Below are positions 12,691 to 26,400 of a stretch of 64,000 nt of DNA, piece by piece. Position 1 is the stretch's first letter. Every line of letters begins with the position of its first letter. Origin of the DNA: Adineta steineri (taxonomy: Eukaryota; Rotifera; Eurotatoria; Adinetida; Adinetidae); assembly GCA_905250115.1 (NCBI GenBank), contig CAJNOI010000174.1, forward strand, positions 123,087 through 187,086, read 5' to 3'. Both the position numbers and the translations under genes were made by a program. The notes below the pieces were generated by a model. That model had not been told where the DNA came from. It did no database searches and saw nothing but the letters and a program-made list of their open reading frames with translations.

Positions 12691-13768
12691 TTATGATCGT
12701 TACAAATAAAATTGTTTTCTAAAATCAATGATCTATTGTATTCAACTGAAAATAAATTTTGGTGTTTAACAAAAACGGTCGAATAATAAACCAAAAATAG
12801 TAGCAAAGGTTCAAAAACAATACCGATAGAAGTCGCGTATGAATAAAATAATGATTTATATAGAAACTACAATTTCTCATATATGAAAACTTTAGTTATG
12901 AATAGTTCTTTATGATGAAAAAAGTCGATTCAACTATGAATTAGATTTTTAATGTTCTTAATGTAGTTTATTTTGATCAACGGTTTTGAATTATGGTCGA
13001 CACAATATTTTTCATATCAATTCACTGAGTATCATAATTATTCTATGAAAAGTATCTGTCAAGTAAGTTCAGAAGGTTTCTCCTGCTTCATGAAAAAATC
13101 TAGTCGCGTGGATTTATCGCTTTATATTACGACTTATTCATTGTAAACTATCCTTCTTCAACAAGCTTTTTTTTCTTTTTCTCATTTCCTGTTTGTTGAA
13201 CCATTCTATCAATTTTTTTCTGTATTTCTACAGATTTTTGTCTGTCGTTGTGATTTGATATCTTCATAGTATCTATTATGAAGCTAAATCTGTACTTTTT
13301 TAACGGGTTTTTGTCTTCAATTATAATGTAACATTTTCATAATATTTACTATAAAACTACATCACCATTTTCAAACTAGTTTCACGAAGAAGAAAAACAT
13401 TCGAAAGGCCTCTCATTATAATATTTATTATTTCTAGTATAAGTATTATTTCCTTTTTTTTTGTTTAGCTTCTCTCTTTTCTTTTCTATTTAATACAAAA
13501 TAAAATTCAAAAAATGATTATTATTTCTGATGTCGAATAATAACTTTATGTATATTTATTTATTGAGAATTAATCTTGTTGATTTGCAAAATTGAAGATG
13601 ATGTCAGTTTTTTGTGTTCCTAGAGCTCTCAGAATTCTTTGTATTCATAGATTATATGAGTTTCCCAGGTGATTCAATTATTCAGCATATTCTGGATACC
13701 CTCTCCTCTGTGGATTCTGGATGTAGATTTTGTGTGTTCTGTGTTTGTTGTTTCACATAGTTGTAATA
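12691..13768. other. intergenic, nothing recognised
   Basis: AT-rich sequence between the hAT-type MITE and the two-copy repeat, without credible exons. Only short frames and T-rich tracts are seen. Confidence 0.5.
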
Positions 13769-15542
13769 TAGAAGAAGGGTTCAAGAATTTTCTCACTAGT
13801 TTGGATCTTATGGATTCAGAGACTCATGAACAAAACAGAAAATATCACAACAGTATATAATATATTCAAAACTCCAAAGAGTTATTGCATTAATTTTGTT
13901 AAACACAATGTATGAACAAAGTAAAGACGTCATAAACATTATTGTTAATTTTCCAAATGCATAATGACGACACATTTTTTTTCCAAGAATAACGCAAATT
14001 TTTTATCATCCTTTTCTGTAATACAGTTTTCTTGGAAAATGCAGTTTCCATTATTCTGATTATAATAGACGAACAACGTTATACAAAGGTTTTTTTCTAA
14101 CGTTTCTTTGTAAAGAGAATCAAATCATCTTGAAATAGCTTTTGTATTGTGTACACATTTTATATTATTATAGCATAAAACTAAAAAAAAGAACAAACAT
14201 CATTCTATTGGATGGGATATATTTTATTGAGGAAAAATGTCTGATTATTTGTGAAGATGAGCAATTATTGAAGTTACTTTAGAACGCTGAAAAATAGTTT
14301 CTATTAATTGATTTATTTCATAAAGCGTTTCTTATGTTGACATATGGAATTAAATTTAATATAGACTGATCTCATATTATAAGCAAATAAACTGATTTTT
14401 TACTCATAAAACAAGATTTCAAGATATACGTATTTGTTTTGTGCCTGCACATAAACTACGCAAAAGAAAATCATCACTCTAGATGCATGACTTGTTGAAA
14501 GTTAACCTCTACTACACAATCCTGACAAAAAAAGTGTAAACTTTTTTTCCATCATATTGATGAAATAAAAAAAATCATATTTCTAAATGCATGATATTTC
14601 AAAGTGAAGCTCTGATATACAATCCTGACAAACAAAAAGTCATAATTAGTTTTCCATCATACTGATGAAATAAAAAAATATCTATAATGAGTGAAAAAAA
14701 GAGACATAGTATTAATATGGAGGAATGGTTCCAGAATTATCTCACTAATTTAGATCTTATGGATTCTGAGACTCATGAACAAAACAGAAAATATCACAAT
14801 GATATATAGTATATTCGAAACTCTAAAGAGTATTTTCATTAATTTTGTTACATAAAATGTATATATAAAGTAGAGACGTCATGAACGTCATTTATAATTT
14901 CCTAACGGCATAGTAACGATGTTTTTCTTCCAATATCAGCGGATATTGGTTACAATCATTTTTTTGTAACGGATAGTTTTCTTCGACCATCTAATTTCCA
15001 TTATTCTGATTATAACAGGCAAATATCATTGCGTAGTGTGTTTTCTTCTAACGATTTTTTGAAAGAATAAATAAAATTATCTTCAGATAGTTTTTGTGTT
15101 GTGTACACATTTTATATTATAGCAACATAGAACTGAAAACAAAGAGAGAACAGACACCATTCTGTTGGATGAGATACATTTCATGCGAAGAAAAAAGACT
15201 GATTGTTTACAAAGATGAACATTTATTGAAGTTTCTTCAGAATGCTGAAAAGTAGTTTCTATTAATTGATTTATTTCATAAAGCGTTTCTTATGTTAATA
15301 TATAGAATTGAACTTCATATAAAGTGGTCCCATATTATAAACAAACGAAGTGATCATTATTTCCACATAAATCAAGATTTTTAGATATACGTATTTTTGT
15401 TTTCTACCAACACATAAACTACGCAAAAGAAAATCATCACTTTAGATGCATGACTTGTTCAAATTTAGCCTCTGCTACACAATCCTGACAAAAGAAAATC
15501 ATGAGTAATTTACCATCGCACTGATGAAATAAAAAAAACATC
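13769..15542 (+). repeat. two-copy direct repeat (about 13769-14580 and 14712-15542)
   Basis: The two blocks align along most of their length with roughly 80% identity by eye and an offset of about 945-965 bp. Shared landmarks include TATGGATTCTGAGACTCATG, TTGTGTACACATTTTATATT and AGATGCATGACTTGTT. Both begin with the same short frame, whose peptide contains LDLMDSETHEQNRKYHN followed by a stop two codons later. Within the first copy, a unit of about 105 bp (ATGCATGA ... CAATCCTGACAAA ... TGATGAAATAAAAA) is itself tandemly repeated at about 14471-14577 and 14578-14682; its third relative is at about 15437-15542. Confidence 0.75.
14720..14809 (+). pseudogene. short conserved frame in the duplicated block, possible terminal exon remnant
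   Basis: From ATG at 14720 the frame reads 29 residues (MEEWFQNYLTNLDLMDSETH and on to a stop). The equivalent frame in the other copy (about 13771-13860) differs mostly by conservative changes and ends at the same place. Shared ends and conservative differences suggest a last exon or a small peptide gene that was duplicated, but no upstream exon is recognisable and neither copy has an identifiable domain. Low confidence that it is expressed. Confidence 0.25.
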
Positions 15543-15718
15543 TTTGATGTGAGAAGAGAAAGACAAAAAAAGAGAGAGGGAAACATAGAACGAGAGAGAA
15601 AGGAAGACACAGAAAAAGAAAGAGAAAAAGAGAAAAAGAGAAAAACTGAACAGTTATTTAATGCTATGTCTTCACAAGTATTTCATTTAAAGTTAAATTC
15701 ATGTCTTAACTAACATTC

Positions 15719-18700
15719 TTGTTGGTTATGGCGTTGAGAAGAAATATTTTATTTCTTCTATTTCTTTTTTTTACACAATCAGACACACAAGATATACGAT
15801 CATATGATATATCTGAAATGGCTGGTTGGCAACTCCAATGTTCTAACACAACTTGCTTACCATTTGTCACTGTTAATGTGTCGAATATCCGCCAGTGTCA
15901 AATTGCTTGTTTAGCTGACGTCCATTGTAAAGCAGTTACTTTCCATAAATCATCGTCTATTTGTGAATTATTTGCTGATATATCAAACCAAAATGGCAAT
16001 CTGATGGTCAATATGGACACTGTTACTATGATTGTTACGGATGGAACACGAATTCCACTCGGTAAGTACAACTACAATTATTTAGGAAAGATATATCGCA
16101 AGGAAAAAACTCTTTCTCTCTTCTACATTGATCGTCAAATAAACTGGTAGACATATAGAACAAACTGTTCATAAACCTTCCTACTTGCTGTATATTATAT
16201 ATCACGAGCAGTATACTCATAGAGTTGCTTTTAGAATAGCACAAACGATAATATAATTAGAAAGATCAATAAGTCACTTCTCTATAGCCTAACTTAGTCC
16301 TATCTCTTAGGAATCGATCAGCTAGCTAGGATAAAGATAGGTGTGGGTGTGGACGCGCATCCTCTTGAATTTTCACACTCATATTGAGGGTGTGGGTATG
16401 TAGATTGAAGAAGAGCCACAGCCACGCCCACGCCCACACCTACACCTCCAATGATATTTGTCTAAAACAGGACCGACTACGACATCAACTACAACATCAT
16501 CGTCGACTTCATCATCAACATCCTCCACATCGGCAACATCAACAACAACATCATCATCTACATCATCCACATCGTCAACAACATCAACAACAACATCAAC
16601 CACTTCATCATCAACATCATCCACATCGGCAACGTCAACAACAACATCATCATCTACATCATCCACATCGTCAACAACATCAACAACAACAACCACAACT
16701 ACTACTTCGTCATCAACATCATCCACATCTTCAACATCAACAACAACCTCATCATCAACATCATCCACATCGTCAACCACATCAACAACTTCAACAACAA
16801 CAACAAAAACTACTACTTCGTCATCAACATCATCCACATCGTCAACAACAACAACAACACCCGGTCAGTATTATGTTAGATAATGTGTTGTACTTTTTCG
16901 CAGTTTTCTAACTGATGATTTGTTTCATTAATGAAATTTAAAATTTTGAGAGTTTATCTTTCAAAGATTTATCATTTCGATGAACAAATGACACTTGCCT
17001 TGAGATTCGCTCAGTAGTCTCTTGCAGAAGCGTTATTTCTTAACGTAACAAATTGTAGTCATCACGCTGATGGTAGAGACCTGCACTACGAGAGCCGACA
17101 TTAAAAAAACTGACGTCGATTCAGACGTATCACTGGCGATTACTTTTTTCAGAAAAAACAGTCAACAGTAAGATAGAACTAGAGCATAGTAGCATAACGA
17201 GGATTTTATCAGCAAGAAATAAGCCTCGTTGTTGTTGCTTTTTTTGGTTACTCTTCGCCGGCTCGTATATAGTCTTCTGCACCTCGTCTTTAATTTTTTC
17301 TCTCTGGATGGTTTTCGATCAATCAGCAGGAGGCTGCACAGAGTCTATTAGATACTGTGCTAATAAACCAGACTAAGTACTAGAAGTTTTATTGATTGTG
17401 ACTTGTGTTCTTCCATAATCATTATTGGCGGAACCTTGTTTTACATGTATAAAATCACAAGAGAACAGTAATCGAATCTGAGAAGTATATCGATTCGAAG
17501 AGTAAGTATTGGAGAACACAACTTACAATAAATAAAATGTGTAATGGTTAGATCGGTCTAATAGTACAACATCTAGTAGACTCTGATGCAATTCCGTTTT
17601 TAATTCCGTGCATATCTATGCCAAACACTGAAAAACAAACCCGCAAGAACGCAAACAGACAACTTATTTTTGTTGAGCTGTTTTCGACGAGAAGGAGAAT
17701 AGGGTGTGACTGCACAGGTAATTATAAAATACTTGAAAAGTAGAATTTAGAATTTTGCAGACATATGGTTGATCTATATGACACAGAGTTATCATATTGT
17801 CTAAAGAATTTCATATTATAATGCAATTTAAAAAAAGGAATGGTATATATGTTGAAATGAAATTCTAGATAAATGTACAGAATTCTGAATTCTGCTTGGA
17901 AAGTATTCTGAGTCCTCTTAGTCTAGGATATCACGAAACTTTAAAAAAGAGAGCGCAAGTTTTAAGTAGACTGAGATGACTTCGTCGATTTTTCAAATTT
18001 ACAAGAATATTTCACATAGAGATTGATAGAATGGCTGAAAACTGACTTTAGTTATGCTCTAGAATATCTTAAATTGCCCGAAATTCAGTGACATAATCTT
18101 TTCGAATAGAATATGTTCAGTTAAGTCAAACTCTCAAAGATTGAATAAAATACGACGATTGAATATTATCTATATACCAATATAGATGTAAGAGCAATTT
18201 TTTTGTATTTAATAGCCTGCAGCTATTTTCTTAATCAAACTACTTACTCAGTTGGCCAGTATCCTCAAACAGTAGTAGTCGTTGATGTGAATAGCGACAA
18301 TAAACCCGATATTATTGTTCCAAACTATGGAGCGAGCACTGTCAGTGTTCTTCTCAACGCAGGCAACGGTACCTTTAATAATCAAACTACTTACCCAACT
18401 GGTGGTGCTCCATTTGCAGCAGCAGTCGTCGATGTGAATAGCGACAATAAATCCGATATTGTTGTTGTAAACGCTGGTTCGGGCACTGTCAGCGTTCTTC
18501 TCAACGCAGGCAACGGTACCTTTAAGGCTCAAACTAATTACACAGTTGGCAGTAGCCCTCAAGGAGTAGCAGTCGTCGATGTGAATAGCGACAATAAACC
18601 CGACATTATTGTTTCCAACGGTGGCTTGAGCACCGTCGGTGTTCTTCTGAACACAGGCACCGGTACCTTCGGTGCTCAAGCTACTTACGCAGTTGGTACT

Positions 18701-19246
18701 GGCCCATATGCAGTAGCAGTCGTTGATGTGAATAGCAACAATAAACCCGATATTGTTGTTGTAAACTACAGCGATAACACTGTCAGTGTACTTTTCAACA
18801 CAGGCAGTGGCGCCTTTAGTACTCAATCGACTTACCCAGTTGGTACTAACCCATATTCACTAGCAGTCGTCGATGTGAATAACGACAATAAACCTGATAT
18901 TATTGTTGCAAACCGAGGTTCGTACACTGTTACCGTTCTTTTCAACGGAGGCAGCGGCACCTTTAATGCCCAGACTAATTACTCAGTTGGTAATCCATAT
19001 GGAGTAGCAGTCGTTGATGTTAATAGCGACAATAAACCTGATATTATTGTTCCAAACTATTATTCGCCCTACGTCGTCGGTGTTCTTCTCAACGCAGGTA
19101 ATGGCTCCTTTAATCCTCAAATTACTTACCCAGTTGGTAATGGCGCTCGTTCAGTAGCAGTGGTTGATGTGAATAGTGACAACAGACCTGATATTATTGT
19201 TTCAAATGAGAATTCTGGCACTGTCAGTGTTCTCTTCCATTGTTAA
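15719..19246 (+). CDS. secreted PAN-Ser/Thr stalk-FG-GAP repeat protein
   Basis: Three exons (15719-16061, 16471-16863, 18216-19246) join in phase to 588 residues. A hydrophobic signal peptide comes first; the ATG at 15728 is an alternative start. A PAN/apple-like domain follows at about residues 33-105 (WQLQCSNTTCLP, CQIACLADVHCKAVTF, CELF). Exon 2 encodes about 130 residues of almost pure Ser/Thr, a mucin-like stalk built from imperfect trinucleotide repeats. Exon 3 has seven FG-GAP/VCBS-type repeats of about 48 residues, each with a VVDVNSDNKPDIIV core; the spaced Asp/Asn residues match calcium-binding FG-GAP loops. FG-GAP arrays form beta-propellers in adhesion proteins and lectins. No transmembrane helix is seen, so secretion is likely. 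A polyadenylation signal AATAAA lies at 19474-19479. The 1.35-kb second intron is unusually long. Confidence 0.75.
16338..16450. mobile_element. fold-back element with GGTGTGGGTGTGG termini
   Basis: Inside the first intron of the PAN/FG-GAP gene, AGGTGTGGGTGTGGACGCG on the left is mirrored by CACGCCCACACCTACACCT on the right. Similar GT-rich inverted pairs occur near 46387-46442 and 61516-61563, so this looks like a small dispersed fold-back family. There is no coding capacity. Confidence 0.5.
16864..18215. other. long intron with a possible decayed LTR fragment
   Basis: This intron of the PAN/FG-GAP gene is more mixed in composition than its surroundings. A segment of about 470 bp starts near 17057 with TGTAGTCATC and ends near 17528 with CAACTTACA, with a TATA-like motif between. 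The TG...CA ends suggest a solo LTR, but no target duplication or partner copy is visible. Confidence 0.2.
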
Positions 19247-20494
19247 GGATTATTGATGGCTAATCTTTATTTATTCATTAACACTTTCATTACTCTACTA
19301 AGTATATTACTCTTATAAAACATTACACAATACACACTAACATTTATCTTCACTCTATATTAAGAATTCCAACAAAACTTTTCTGCTTTTTTTTCTGTCT
19401 CTTGTGCTTTTTCAATTTTTTTCTGCTTTTTAAAATATGATCTGCTTCTCATTTTTAACTCAATTTCAATTCTAATAAATCATTATTGCATATATATCCG
19501 ATAAATTCTTAGTGATGTATATCGCTGTCTTTTTGTCGTCTTATAATTCCATCCAACTTTAAAAAAACTTTAGAAATAGAAAGACATTAAAATACTAATT
19601 AGTTGTATCATTGGAAGAAATGTTCACAAGAAAGCGATGTAAGATCAAAGAATTTTTTCTAAGTTTATAACATAAACATTGACGATCTTCACAAATTAAT
19701 CATTCAAGATAAACAAGCAGAAAATAAGCACGAGAGAGAAAACGCATACATATGTCTGATGTTATCATTACCAACTTAGAAAAATACTAAATCTTTTTCT
19801 TACTGTTCAGATTTTTTAATTTCTACTACTAATGACACTCTAAGTTCACATCATTGACTTTTATATTAATGAGTATGATATATTTTATGCTTTTTCTAGA
19901 AGATATAGTCTCTTGTTGACGATGATGGCTAAACACTTGAGAGAATGCAATTCTTTACTATTATTCACAAACCATTTTGACTATATGGCAAGTCATTTTA
20001 ATATGACTTTAAAGAATATAATAAACCTGTTTGACTGATTTTGCTCTGTATTTGATTACCGTGAACAGGGCGTTTTGTTTAAGAAAAAAAAATAAGAACA
20101 ATGGGGTATGAAGCAAGAAAAAAAACAAGAGCGCACACGTACACACACAAAAAAACGTACGCAAACGTTATATGAACAAAGAAACAAATGAAGGATGATA
20201 ATAATATGTTTGTCAGTCTCTTGTACGGGTGATATATGGCTATTGCTTCTTTTTTTTTGTTTAAAAAAATGTTTTTTTTTGCAGACAATGCAATTATTGA
20301 GCGAGTTAAATAAGAAAAAAAACAAAACAAAACAATAAAGAGAAATTGATCGTAGAAGACTAGATAATGGATATTTTGCTCAAATTGATTTTTTGATATC
20401 TTCAATCTAAAAAGATGAATTAAGAAATATAAGAACAATTCTTTTTTTTAAACAAAAGAATAAACTTACAACACCATTGTATGACTCTTTTACT
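19247..20494. other. intergenic between convergent genes
   Basis: 3' flanks of the plus-strand FG-GAP gene and the minus-strand MAP7-like gene. It is A/T-rich with homopolymer runs. Apart from the polyadenylation signal of the FG-GAP gene I see no feature. Confidence 0.5.
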
Positions 20495-23400
20495 TTATTG
20501 AAAAGCAGCTGTTGCTTCTCTTGGACGATCATGATATGAATTTAAATTTGTTGATGAAGACAAGCTTTAAAAAAAGTAAAATTAATGTATAATTATTGAA
20601 TTGTATTCGAATGTTACACTCACTGTAGATCACTATGACCATTAGTAGTATTATTAATTCTTGAATTTTCTTGATGATCATCATCAGAAAGATCAGTTGG
20701 TATTGATGATTTTACAGCTGTTATGGATTCATCAATCATACTTTCAGTCATGATTTGTGATGCTGTCATACTTGTTTGTATTAAATTATCTGTCGATCGT
20801 GTATTTCGTGCTTTATTTAGAAGACTTTGTATCAATGGTGATTTAAATCTATACATACATATATATGTTTATTAGAGTAAGTTTCATTCATTAGTTTTAT
20901 ATTACTTTGGTGTATCAGTAGTTGCTATCGGCGGAGATACAACTGAATCATTATTTTGTAGGAAGGAATCGGCCGTTGAAGAAGTGATAAAATGAGTATC
21001 TGATATTGAATGTGGTATTGAAGATTTGATTATATTAGTTGGCGAAGGATTATTATTTGATTGATCATGTCCATTTGTTTGATCGATAGCAGGTTTCGTT
21101 GTATTATTTTCCTGCTAAATAAAAATACAGTTTTTTTAAAAATCTATGTTATAAAAACAAATTGAAATCATTACTATGTTCATCTCTGATTTTCTATTAT
21201 TCAATCTCTTAATTTTAATATTTCTATTAGAAGACAATCCTGACATTTACATTGTTTACCATTCGAATAATAGTATCTACAGCTGATAGGGAAACAACAG
21301 AATCAATGATAATCGGTACTCTGTAAACATTATGGAAAAGAAATTATATTATATAGAACTAATTGACATATCCTAATCTATAGTAAATAGAATGTGTTGT
21401 TGAATCCATTTATAGACCAAAACGTTGCTAAGTTTTTTAATCTCTTCGTAATTGAATTGAGAAATTACCTTAGAAGTTGGTGAAATTTGTCGTGTACGTC
21501 TCATAATTAAATCTAAACGTTTTTTTCTTTCATTTCTTTCTTCTTCTTCTTTTCTTGCTCTCTCTTGACGTTCACGATTCAGACGTTCAGTTTCTTCAGC
21601 TTGTTTTCTTTCTAATTCTTCACGTTGCTGTTGTAAACGTTGTTCTTCTTGTCGTTTTAATTCATTTTCACGTTCACGTTCTTCAATAGCACGTTGTAAA
21701 CGTTCTTGTTCAGCACGACGTTGTTCTTCAACGAGACGTATTTGTTCTTGTTCACGTTCATATTCTTCGAATTCTAATTGACGTTTTTGTTCTTCTTCAC
21801 GTTGACGTTCAAGTTCTAAACGTTGTTGTGCTTCACGAATTTTTTGATTTAATTTACGTTGATATTCTTGTTCATCATTTGTTTGTTGTTCACGTTTAAT
21901 TGGATTAGTTGTTTCTGTAGGTGTATCATTATTTAATGGTTCAGAAGAACTTTCTTCATTCACCGGTAGAATTTCTTCTTCATTATTAGTTGTTATTAAT
22001 TGATTTTCAGTTGTTAATTTTGATTTTGATGGTGGTACTATTGCAATACGACGTTTATTTGTTGTTGATGATGAAAGTGAAGAAGATGAATGTGAGGTAG
22101 TCATTAGAGAACGTTGATTAGGTTGTCTAGAGTGAGAAGAAGTAGAGATCGCGGATGGTTTTGTTGTAGAAGGTGGATTTTTAGAACGATGTGAGATATG
22201 TTTATTTGATGATATATGATCAGATCTGGAAGAATCATCTGTTGGTGATGTTCGAGATTCATTAGTTGATGTTGGAACAGTTGCTGGACGTGTAGGATTA
22301 TGCTAAAAATAAATAAAAAATATAATTTTGAAAGAATTATTTTAAAACAATATATTTACCCTTCGATTATTAGACGAAGTTGTAGCGACAGATGAAGTTG
22401 TTAAACGAAGTTGATGACTGGATCTTGATAATGGAATACCATTAGATGATGTTGATGATGATATTGCACCAATATGTATTGATTGAGTCATAATGGCATT
22501 CGTTTTTGGTTTAGCAAGTCGACGAATAGTTTCATTTAGATGTTGACGATTTGTACTTGGTACTCGACGTTGAGAGTCACCATTTAATACTTCATCTTGA
22601 GCTAAAAAATTCATAGGAAAATGTTCTTTCAATTCTATTATATTTTGAATAATTAAAGCCAGGCAATATATAAATATATATATATAAAACACAAGCATGC
22701 GCACACAAAATCTGAAATTCAAGCTGAAAACCAGAATTCAGGAAAGGGTAGAATACCTCGACAATCCCGAGAACATCGTTCAACACTACGACTAATACGT
22801 GAATGACACGTTGCTGTAAATGTCGAACGCATGAAATTTGCACTATTATGGTTATTATTCTTATCACCGGTAGTTAACCAATAAGCGTAAGATGTTGGCA
22901 GCGGTCGTTTTTGACTACGTGCCGATGAAAGCGGTGTACCTGAACTCTCGTCACTTGATTGATGATTTTGTAGCTCGTCAATCGGATTAAGTTGATGGGA
23001 ACTGATGACAACTACAAGATGGAGAGAAAGAATAAAACAGAAAAAAAGATTTTTTCTATAGACAAACATATTCTATACTAAAAACTACTAATTCTAAATT
23101 TTATCATGCAATGAATAAATGAACTTACTGTTTGAATTTTCATCCGAAGATTCATGTAATCCTCGTTGATTTGGACGTAAACGTGTTGCTGAAATAGCTC
23201 GCCGAGTCGAAAGTATATCTGTAGACATACTCATTATAGATTCAGGTTTATGTGGTACATTTGTTCTACAAGAGAGAAAAAAATATATCCTTACATCATA
23301 TTTATTGTTAAAAATGACATTGATTTTACTTTAGATTATTAGTAACTCTTTGTTCCCGTTCTTTTTCACGACGTAATAATTCATCTAATTTTGCCTAGAC

Positions 23401-26400
23401 AATAGAAAAATCAAGTTTAGAAGAAGAAAAAAAAAAGAAAATTTAAATATTATTTACTTTAGCTTCTTCATCACGTTTTCTTCGTCTTTCTTCAACTTGT
23501 GATCGATGATCTGTATCACGATTACGTAATTGTAACCATTTTTTGACTCGTTCTAATTGTTGCTGTTGCCTAAAAATAATAATCTTGACATATTATTCTT
23601 GTTAAGCTAAAGATTTTTTTTCCTCATTTACATATAGGAATTTCTTGTCAATATTTTTCTTCCTATTTAATATACATCAATCACTGAAAAAAAAACGAAG
23701 AGATTTTTCTTCGTAGTTAACTCAGCATACAAATAAGAAAATCTTTCCGTTCTATACATAATCGATAGACGATAAATGCTCTAGTGTCATTGTCTTAGAC
23801 GACTATAAAGAGAGAAAAAAAGATGTCAAACGCAAGCTGATGTAGATAATAACTAACGATTAAGCCTATAGACATTTAGAACAAATTGTAAACAATGAAT
23901 TGTATGGTGAGTGTAAATAAAAGTAAGATTAGTAGAAAAAAAAATTTAAAATATCATATTATTACATAAATGTTTAATTATGAAAAAGTTAAAGGTGAAA
24001 GATCAGTATTAAAAGGAAAATTATTTTTAGATTAGTAGTACAATGAGAAAAGAATTCTTTACCAATAATTTGATTTTGATACATTCGATATTTAATGTAA
24101 GATTTTAATCGATAATGAATTTATTCTCGAGTATTAGATTGCGTTTTTTTAAAAATCCTCTCAGTTCAAAAATGAATGCATGGTTAACTTTTCTTTTAAG
24201 TCATTAAAAAAAAACTGAATATTATATAATGATGAACATCAGTGGGTAGTCTCATTAATAAGCACTTACCACTTTTGTTCTTTTTTCCGCAGCTGTTCTT
24301 GAAATCTTTGTAAACGTAATACTTCAGCTTCTTCTTTTTTTTGTTTTACTAATTTAATATGTTCATCAAGAGCAAGTGATCGAAGACCATTACCATTGGC
24401 TGTGGATTTTATTGTTGACATTTTACTACTCATTTTTGATGTTGTTGCTGTTGTTGATGAAGGTCGTTCAATTTTGTTAGTATTATTGTTATCATTATTA
24501 TTATTATTATTATTTTTATTGTTATCGTGTTCACCGTGTGCCAATGAATCCTGAGACATACTGTCTATAAATAGAAGAAAAAAAAAATGTTAAGTATTAA
24601 TCATATATTATTGTGCTTATTTTATTTCCGATACTAATCGTACGCTTATATATATATATATACTTATAAACAAAAAAAAGAGAGAGAGAGAGAGAATTCT
24701 CAAGACACAATCAACTTATTCTAAACGATCAAAAAAGAAGGTGAGAAAAAAAAGGCAACGAAACGCGTTCTCTGTTCTCTTTTTAACAACTGCCGCCTTC
24801 ATGATGTCGATCATATTTAGTCGTATATTCTGTTTCTTCTTCGTCATAATCGATACTATAAATTGATTTTTCACCGCCATGACCACTACCGCCGCCGCCA
24901 TCATAGATACTTTGTGTTGTACGACAAGTATTTCCTGTTTCATCCACATAGTATTCACTTGATTGATAATCAGGCATTGATGGTGGTGAAGGTCGATTAT
25001 GACGGTGACGATGACGATGACGATTTCCTATTGTACTTGTTGGTGTATTTGATATTGTATGTGATTGACGATGTGATTCATTCGGTGAACGAAATAAAAG
25101 TTTACCAGCTTCACAACAAAATAGAAATGCAACATTTGTATTTGTTTTTAAACGTTGTATACAACCAGGTTGTTTAATTTTAAGACAATAGATAATAAGT
25201 ATTATAAATGTTAGACATATAATAACAAGAAGAATGATAAGAAGATTATTAGATGTTGAATGACGAAGTTTTTGATCCGATGTTATTATTGATGCTTGAG
25301 CTGCAGTAGCAAATGTTCGATTATTTATTGAAACTAATTGTGTAGGTACTTGTGAATCAATTTTAGCATTGGCTAAAATACGTGTCCATTCTTCATCTTC
25401 ATCAGATAATGTTACTACAGTTGTTTCAATCGTGGTTGTTGTTGTTGTTATTTTAGTAGTTTTTCTAGATTTTGGTCTTTTAGTTTTCAATAATTTTACT
25501 GGAATAGTACTTGTTAAATCTTCTTCTTCTTCTACTTCTACTGGTTCTTCCTCTGTCTCTTCTCCTTCCCCTTCTTCTTCTTCATCTGGAATATTAGTCG
25601 TATCTTCAACATCATTATGAATTATAGGTTTATGTCGAATAAGATCAATACGACTTGATTTTACTCCACTTTCCATACTAATTGTTGTTCCTTTTGTTTT
25701 TTTTCGAACTGGAATTGTTGAACTTAGTATTGCTGTCGTCACTGGTTCTATTGTTGTTGTTTTACGTCTTGCCCAATTACAAATAATTTGTACATTATGA
25801 TCTTTTTTCATAGGACTTGCTTTTAATTCCAAATAAAAAAATAATTCGGAAAACGGATCATTTTTAACATAACCTAATGTAAAATTATGTGAACCAGAAC
25901 CAAATAAAGCAATATTATTTGTTGGTAACATATCTATACATTTTCTTTCATGACGACTTATTGCTATTTCTAAATATGTCGTTTGTTTACAATCTAAATT
26001 TAATTGTTTTGGATATATAAATGATTTATATAAATCATGTTCACGATTTATTTCACGTGCATGAAGTAAAACTTGTCCATTTGTCATTGATGAACGTATT
26101 TTACAATGACAACGATTATATGTTCGATCTTTTGAATATGTATGACTTAAATGAATAATTGATCCTTCATCTTTCCAACTATCACAAATATCTTTTGAAT
26201 CAGGTATACAACCAAAATTAACTTGTATATAATTAAAATCTGGACAATTAGGTACACCAGGTGTTGTTATTGATGATGAAAGCATTTCATTTTTTGTTAA
26301 ATTTATTAAACAAGTTTGTTTACCATTGCATGATAAAATATTATGACTTGAACCTTCTTGTATACAATCATATATACTAAAATGACATTCGTCTAATAAT

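Noticed and set aside
12483-12806. Open frames on both strands with proline or aromatic runs
   Set aside because: They lie over the hAT-type MITE and reflect its homopolymer and palindromic structure.
16379-16837. Minus-strand Asp/Val-rich frame opposite the Ser/Thr stalk
   Set aside because: It is the antisense of the trinucleotide-rich coding exon; only the plus strand joins in phase to the PAN and FG-GAP exons.
21241-21320. Possible extra MAP7-like exon (VPIIIDSVVSLSAVDTIIRM)
   Set aside because: It has splice-like borders, but including it breaks phase between 21469 and 21114, which join directly without it.
24863-25620. Plus-strand frames with poly-Asp or poly-Ser runs
   Set aside because: They are antisense shadows of the SUEL-lectin protein's low-complexity stalk and tail.
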